Made by a program: the position numbers and the translations under genes. A stretch of 53,672 nt of DNA from Trichomonas tenax (lineage: Eukaryota; Parabasalia; Trichomonadida; Trichomonadidae). The stretch spans positions 1 through 53,672 of the forward strand of contig JALKBU010000265.1 of the NCBI GenBank assembly GCA_023091735.1, written 5' to 3'. Shown here one piece after another: positions 50,311 through 53,672 of the stretch. Every line of letters starts with the position of its first letter. Position 1 is the stretch's first letter. The notes under the pieces were generated by a model. The model worked only from the letters and a program-made list of their open reading frames with translations, did not search any database and was not told the origin of the DNA.

Positions 50311-51671
50311 ACAACGAATAATCATCGCTCAAGAATCAATAAAAGCTTTATAAGTGTGTAATGTCTTAAAACAGATATAACAGAATTTGGAAATATGTGG
50401 GGGAAAGCGGAATTTCAGTAAGGATGGGTTATACTTGACAAATATAGTGTATCCATGGAAGCTGTATAACATCTTTCTAAATCAAAATTGTTAATAAGTT
50501 GAATCATTTTTCATAAAGATAGATTTGGCTGTGGGAAGTATTTCTTTATTGCCAAAGTGTAACCCAAGGAGAAGAATGCATTTAAATGAAAGCGAAAATA
50601 TTTCGAAAATATATTGAACAATACAATTAAAAGAATGTAGTAAACGTTATATTAAACGATATTAAAAGACTTGCAATGAGTATTGACATCGGTTGAAAGC
50701 AAAAAATCTATATTTTTAATGGTGAAATTTGATGATGAATTGAAATTAATGTATTTTTGCTTCATTCGCTGTTATTTCTCATCTGCGGGACCCTTAGAGT
50801 GAGTCCATTGAAACTTGTTGGAATGTTTCGGTTTTTTCTTACTGAGGTGACTAAACGTACATTAAAATTTTTTAGAATAACTTTAATTGACTAGGGGCCA
50901 CCTTTGGGCAAGCAGTTTATATTATGATGAATAAATAATTTTAGTATTTTTATTTATGCAATATTTATTACAACTTTGACTGTTTTTCTTTTTTTCCCTT
51001 AAAAAATAAACATAAAATCGTATTTGATTTAAATGAATGATATTAAATTTAGGTATAATATTAGGATATATGCTAGTTTAAGCTCATTCAACAGAAAATA
51101 CATATTCCTATTGTTTGAGTTTGATTATTTTGAGAACAAACACAACAAGCATGAACAAAATTTCATACAGTAGATGATTTCGATGAAAAATGCAATTTGT
51201 TTTATAAATGGCCAGACAACAAAATAGTGAAGTAATAATCGCACGTTTAGTTATTTTTACTTCACCAGTGAAAATCACATCACTTAATCACATAATGTTA
51301 AACGTTCACTTCACTAAGGTTATGACATTTTAGACCCTATGAGTTTCTATGGGTTTAATTTAATTTAAAAGGAGTTTTTTCTCAATGAATATTGGATATT
51401 TTGGAATTTAATTATATTAATTATTATTGTTATATTATATACTATCTATGGTTAAATTTGGGGTGTTTTTGTCTATCACTCGATTTTGAAAATTGTAAAT
51501 GGTTTTTCAGCATCTACTTTAGGTGTGCATTCTAAATTTAAAGAAATTTCAAAATGACCAAATTAGAATTAGCTAAATTTAAGATATAGCATCTACAACT
51601 ATATTTAAATATAATTTCCCAATAAAGGCGTCAAAATAGCTAATTCAAAGGTAAATTTACAAACTCACGGA
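50311..51671. other. Intergenic DNA with one short GHLWAS relic
   Basis: Mostly AT-rich without genes. At 50887-50934 a 15-codon open stretch reads LTRGHLWASSLYYDE, matching the GHLWAS relic at 11651-11764 at both protein and DNA level. No other feature recognised. Confidence 0.35.
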
Positions 51672-51803
51672 TTATGATGATTTGCTCGATCTAAACTGCT
51701 CATCAGCATATACTGCTGTTGAAACTACTAGCTGTTTGCACTCAAAGTCTTTTTGAGTGGAAAAGCCTGGGAGTTTCGATTCAGAAATCAATTTATCGAG
51801 CAT
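51672..51803 (-). CDS. Candidate small protein or gene fragment (43 residues)
   Basis: ATG at 51803 to TAA at 51672-51674. The 43 residues (MLDKLISESKLPGFSTQ, KDFECKQLVVSTAVYADE, QFRSSKSS) have a coding-like composition, and the local DNA is richer in GC than its surroundings. It lies about 190 bp downstream of the kinase gene on the same strand. It could be a genuine micro-protein, or the C-terminal remnant of a decayed gene. No family. Confidence 0.3.
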   Translation of the reverse strand: MLDKLISESKLPGFSTQKDFECKQLVVSTAVYADEQFRSSKSS

Positions 51804-51991
51804 TGAGAACTATCCACCAATATAGTGTTTCCTAGGTGTGACCATTGCAGAGAATCTGAATATACTTTTACCGTAGATTCGAAGATGAATTGAAAGTTCT
51901 ATGAATATGTTTTATTGATGCAAAACAACTATCTAGGGAGTACGTAATCATAGCATAACATTTATTACAAACAACTACAAATGTTTTTGTC

Positions 51992-53056
51992 CTATTCGTT
52001 CATAAAAGTGTATTTGTTAATAAGTGGATCACATTTACTGAGCTTTTTGGCCATAGGAAGCGTAATAAACACCTTTCTCTCACGAAAGTTTAGGACATAT
52101 GGTCTTCTCATCATTGGAATCGATTTCCTTGTGAATATCACAGCGTTTGAGTCTGAAACAGCTTGAACATCAATACACTTTATGATTTCTTCTGGTGTCT
52201 CGAAGAACTTGAGGTTGATTTTGAAGTTATCTTGTGAATTATTTTTCATTAATTCCTTAAGTGTAAGATATTCATCTTTTATCCACCGATGATCGATGAC
52301 ACTATCAATATCAATTCTATCATCAGGATATTTCTCAAGCATTAGTCTAATTATGTCTTCGAATTGTGTGGAGAATTTCTTTGGGCATTCGAAGTCGGAA
52401 TACAATATCCTCTGAGCGAGCTGCATGATGTTATGACTGTCAAATGGGAAATGGCCAACAACAAGGATAAAAAGAATGATGCCAGCACTCCAGATGTCAA
52501 CATTAAAGGAATATTTGCATCCCTTGATTACCTCTGGTGCGCAGTAGAAAATGGAACCGCACTGAGTGCTTAATAAAGCATTATCTGATATTGTCCTCGA
52601 AAATCCAAAATCGATAAGTTTAATGTTATAGTTTGCGTCGAACATTAAGTTGTCAAGCTTGATGTCTCTGTGAACCACTTTCATTTCACTATGTAAGTAT
52701 TTTATTACTACCACTAATTGAGCAAATATTTTGGTTGCCTGATATTCATCCATTGGACCATTCTTTATCACATAGTCAAGTAAGCTGCCGTTCGGAAGGT
52801 ACTCCAGTACTAAGTAAATACATTTTTTGGATTCAATTACTTCATATAACTTGCATATGAAAGGATGATTCATTGCTTGGAGGTGCTGTATCTCGTTTTT
52901 AATATAGAAAATTGATTTCTTATCATTATCTTTTTTTATCATTTTAATCGCGACTTTGGTGTTCGTTGGTCTGTGGATAGCATTATAAACAATAGAGAAA
53001 CCTCCCTGTCCAATGAAATCGACTAAAGTGTAGTTCTTTGCGATTTCTTCTTCCAT
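51992..53056 (-). CDS. CAMK-type serine/threonine protein kinase
   Basis: 354 residues. The kinase domain covers about 9-262 with all catalytic elements: glycine loop GQGGFS 16-21, Lys38 (VAIK), Glu55 of helix C, HRDIKLDN with catalytic Asp131, DFG 149-151, APE 173-175, and DIWSAGIILF of subdomain IX. Overall sequence and the GS.FYCAPE activation-segment end fit the CAMK/CAMKL (AMPK/SNF1-related) group. The C-terminal 90 residues (about 265-354) contain no recognised UBA, KA1 or calmodulin-binding motif, though RKSIPMMRRPYVLNFRERK is basic. Trichomonads have a large expansion of such kinases; the substrate cannot be inferred. The ATG at 53056 gives a complete N-terminus. Confidence 0.9.
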   Translation of the reverse strand: MEEEIAKNYTLVDFIGQGGFSIVYNAIHRPTNTKVAIKMIKKDNDKKSIFYIKNEIQHLQAMNHPFICKLYEVIESKKCIYLVLEYLPNGSLLDYVIKNGPMDEYQATKIFAQLVVVIKYLHSEMKVVHRDIKLDNLMFDANYNIKLIDFGFSRTISDNALLSTQCGSIFYCAPEVIKGCKYSFNVDIWSAGIILFILVVGHFPFDSHNIMQLAQRILYSDFECPKKFSTQFEDIIRLMLEKYPDDRIDIDSVIDHRWIKDEYLTLKELMKNNSQDNFKINLKFFETPEEIIKCIDVQAVSDSNAVIFTRKSIPMMRRPYVLNFRERKVFITLPMAKKLSKCDPLINKYTFMNE

Positions 53057-53672
53057 TATAAAAATTCAGAGGATTATAATTTTGTTTTAACTGTATAACA
53101 TTGAGGCATGCACTCTCTCGAGTACGATGCTAAAATTTGGAGGGATTTTGAGAGTGAATAAATTTTTATGGATATATGCTACTTTACCTCCAAAGATGTG
53201 TTTTACACAATTGTTGACAAAAATTGGTTTTAAATAGGCAATTCAAAAAATAACCAGATACAATCAATTATTTCTAATTAGATATCTATTTATATGGATT
53301 ATCTTATATTGATTTTGGGAAAATTTTTCCTTCTGCGGTGTAGTCCCGCGACCTTCATAACTTTTTATCTGATCAATATTTTTTCGATTTGAAAGTACTT
53401 TCATGTACATATTGATAGTTGTCTATCCAGTGATGTAAGTGGCACAGTCTATATATCTATCAAATCATTGATTGCATTTCAAATTGTCCAAAAATATACG
53501 ATTTCCAGCATAAATGTATGCACTAATATGCAGCATATGATATTGTTATGTGTATTATTGATTCAAATGCCTCTTATACGCTTAAAATTAAAAATGCAAC
53601 TAATTCATTAATTGATTTGAGGGCGATTATACACATGAAAGTTATTGAATTTGATGGGATTTGGATTTGCAG
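53057..53672. other. Upstream region of the kinase gene, to the window edge
   Basis: AT-rich DNA with no coding frame of note and no clear initiator within 40 bases of the kinase ATG. It contains GCATG words near 53106 and 53509 but no repeat. Confidence 0.4.

Overview
The window looks like nuclear DNA of a parabasalid protist, most likely a trichomonad of the Tritrichomonas/Trichomonas type. The basis is very AT-rich intergenic DNA around intron-less ATG-to-stop genes, plus a typical trichomonad gene set: Sel1-repeat, BspA-like, DUF3447/ankyrin, leishmanolysin-like, BEACH and small Myb proteins. Initiator-like TCACT elements sit close upstream of two start codons (Rab, GH31). The species call is inference; no rRNA or tRNA gene was found.

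Layout. 1-9.6 kb: a small R2R3-type Myb protein, a large protein with four apparent ubiquitin-like modules followed by Sel1 repeats, a helical protein of unknown function, and a four-pass membrane protein resembling TMEM17 of the ciliary transition zone. 9.6-14.7 kb: decay zone with a MIF-like gene that has lost its start codon, a broken BspA-like gene and several coding-like relics. 14.7-22.1 kb: an intact 2452-residue BEACH-WD40 protein. 22.5-28.9 kb: a one-pass membrane protein, a terminal-inverted-repeat element and a heavily mutated DUF3447/ankyrin pseudogene with further relics. 28.9-35.3 kb: a coiled-coil/WD40 protein and two tandem leishmanolysin-like (M8) genes, one intact and one broken with its zinc site deleted. 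35.3-43.5 kb: a Rab5-like GTPase, a second ankyrin pseudogene joined head-on to the 3' end of another gene, and a SAP-domain protein. 44.6-47.2 kb: a GH31 alpha-glucosidase with distinctly higher GC. 47.2-53.7 kb: a long gene-poor stretch with fold-back elements and an 11-unit array of 40-bp repeats, then a CAMK-type kinase.

The genes form no pathway or operon; each appears to be an independent monocistronic unit. Two features stand out. First, small inverted-repeat elements recur, and several share the sequence AATCTGACA at their ends or stems. Second, gene remnants are dense: two ankyrin genes, a protease, a BspA gene, a MIF-like gene and about a dozen short coding-like relics, so much of the intergenic DNA is decayed genes. 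Assignments are by eye from translated sequence; relics have low confidence and need a protein search.
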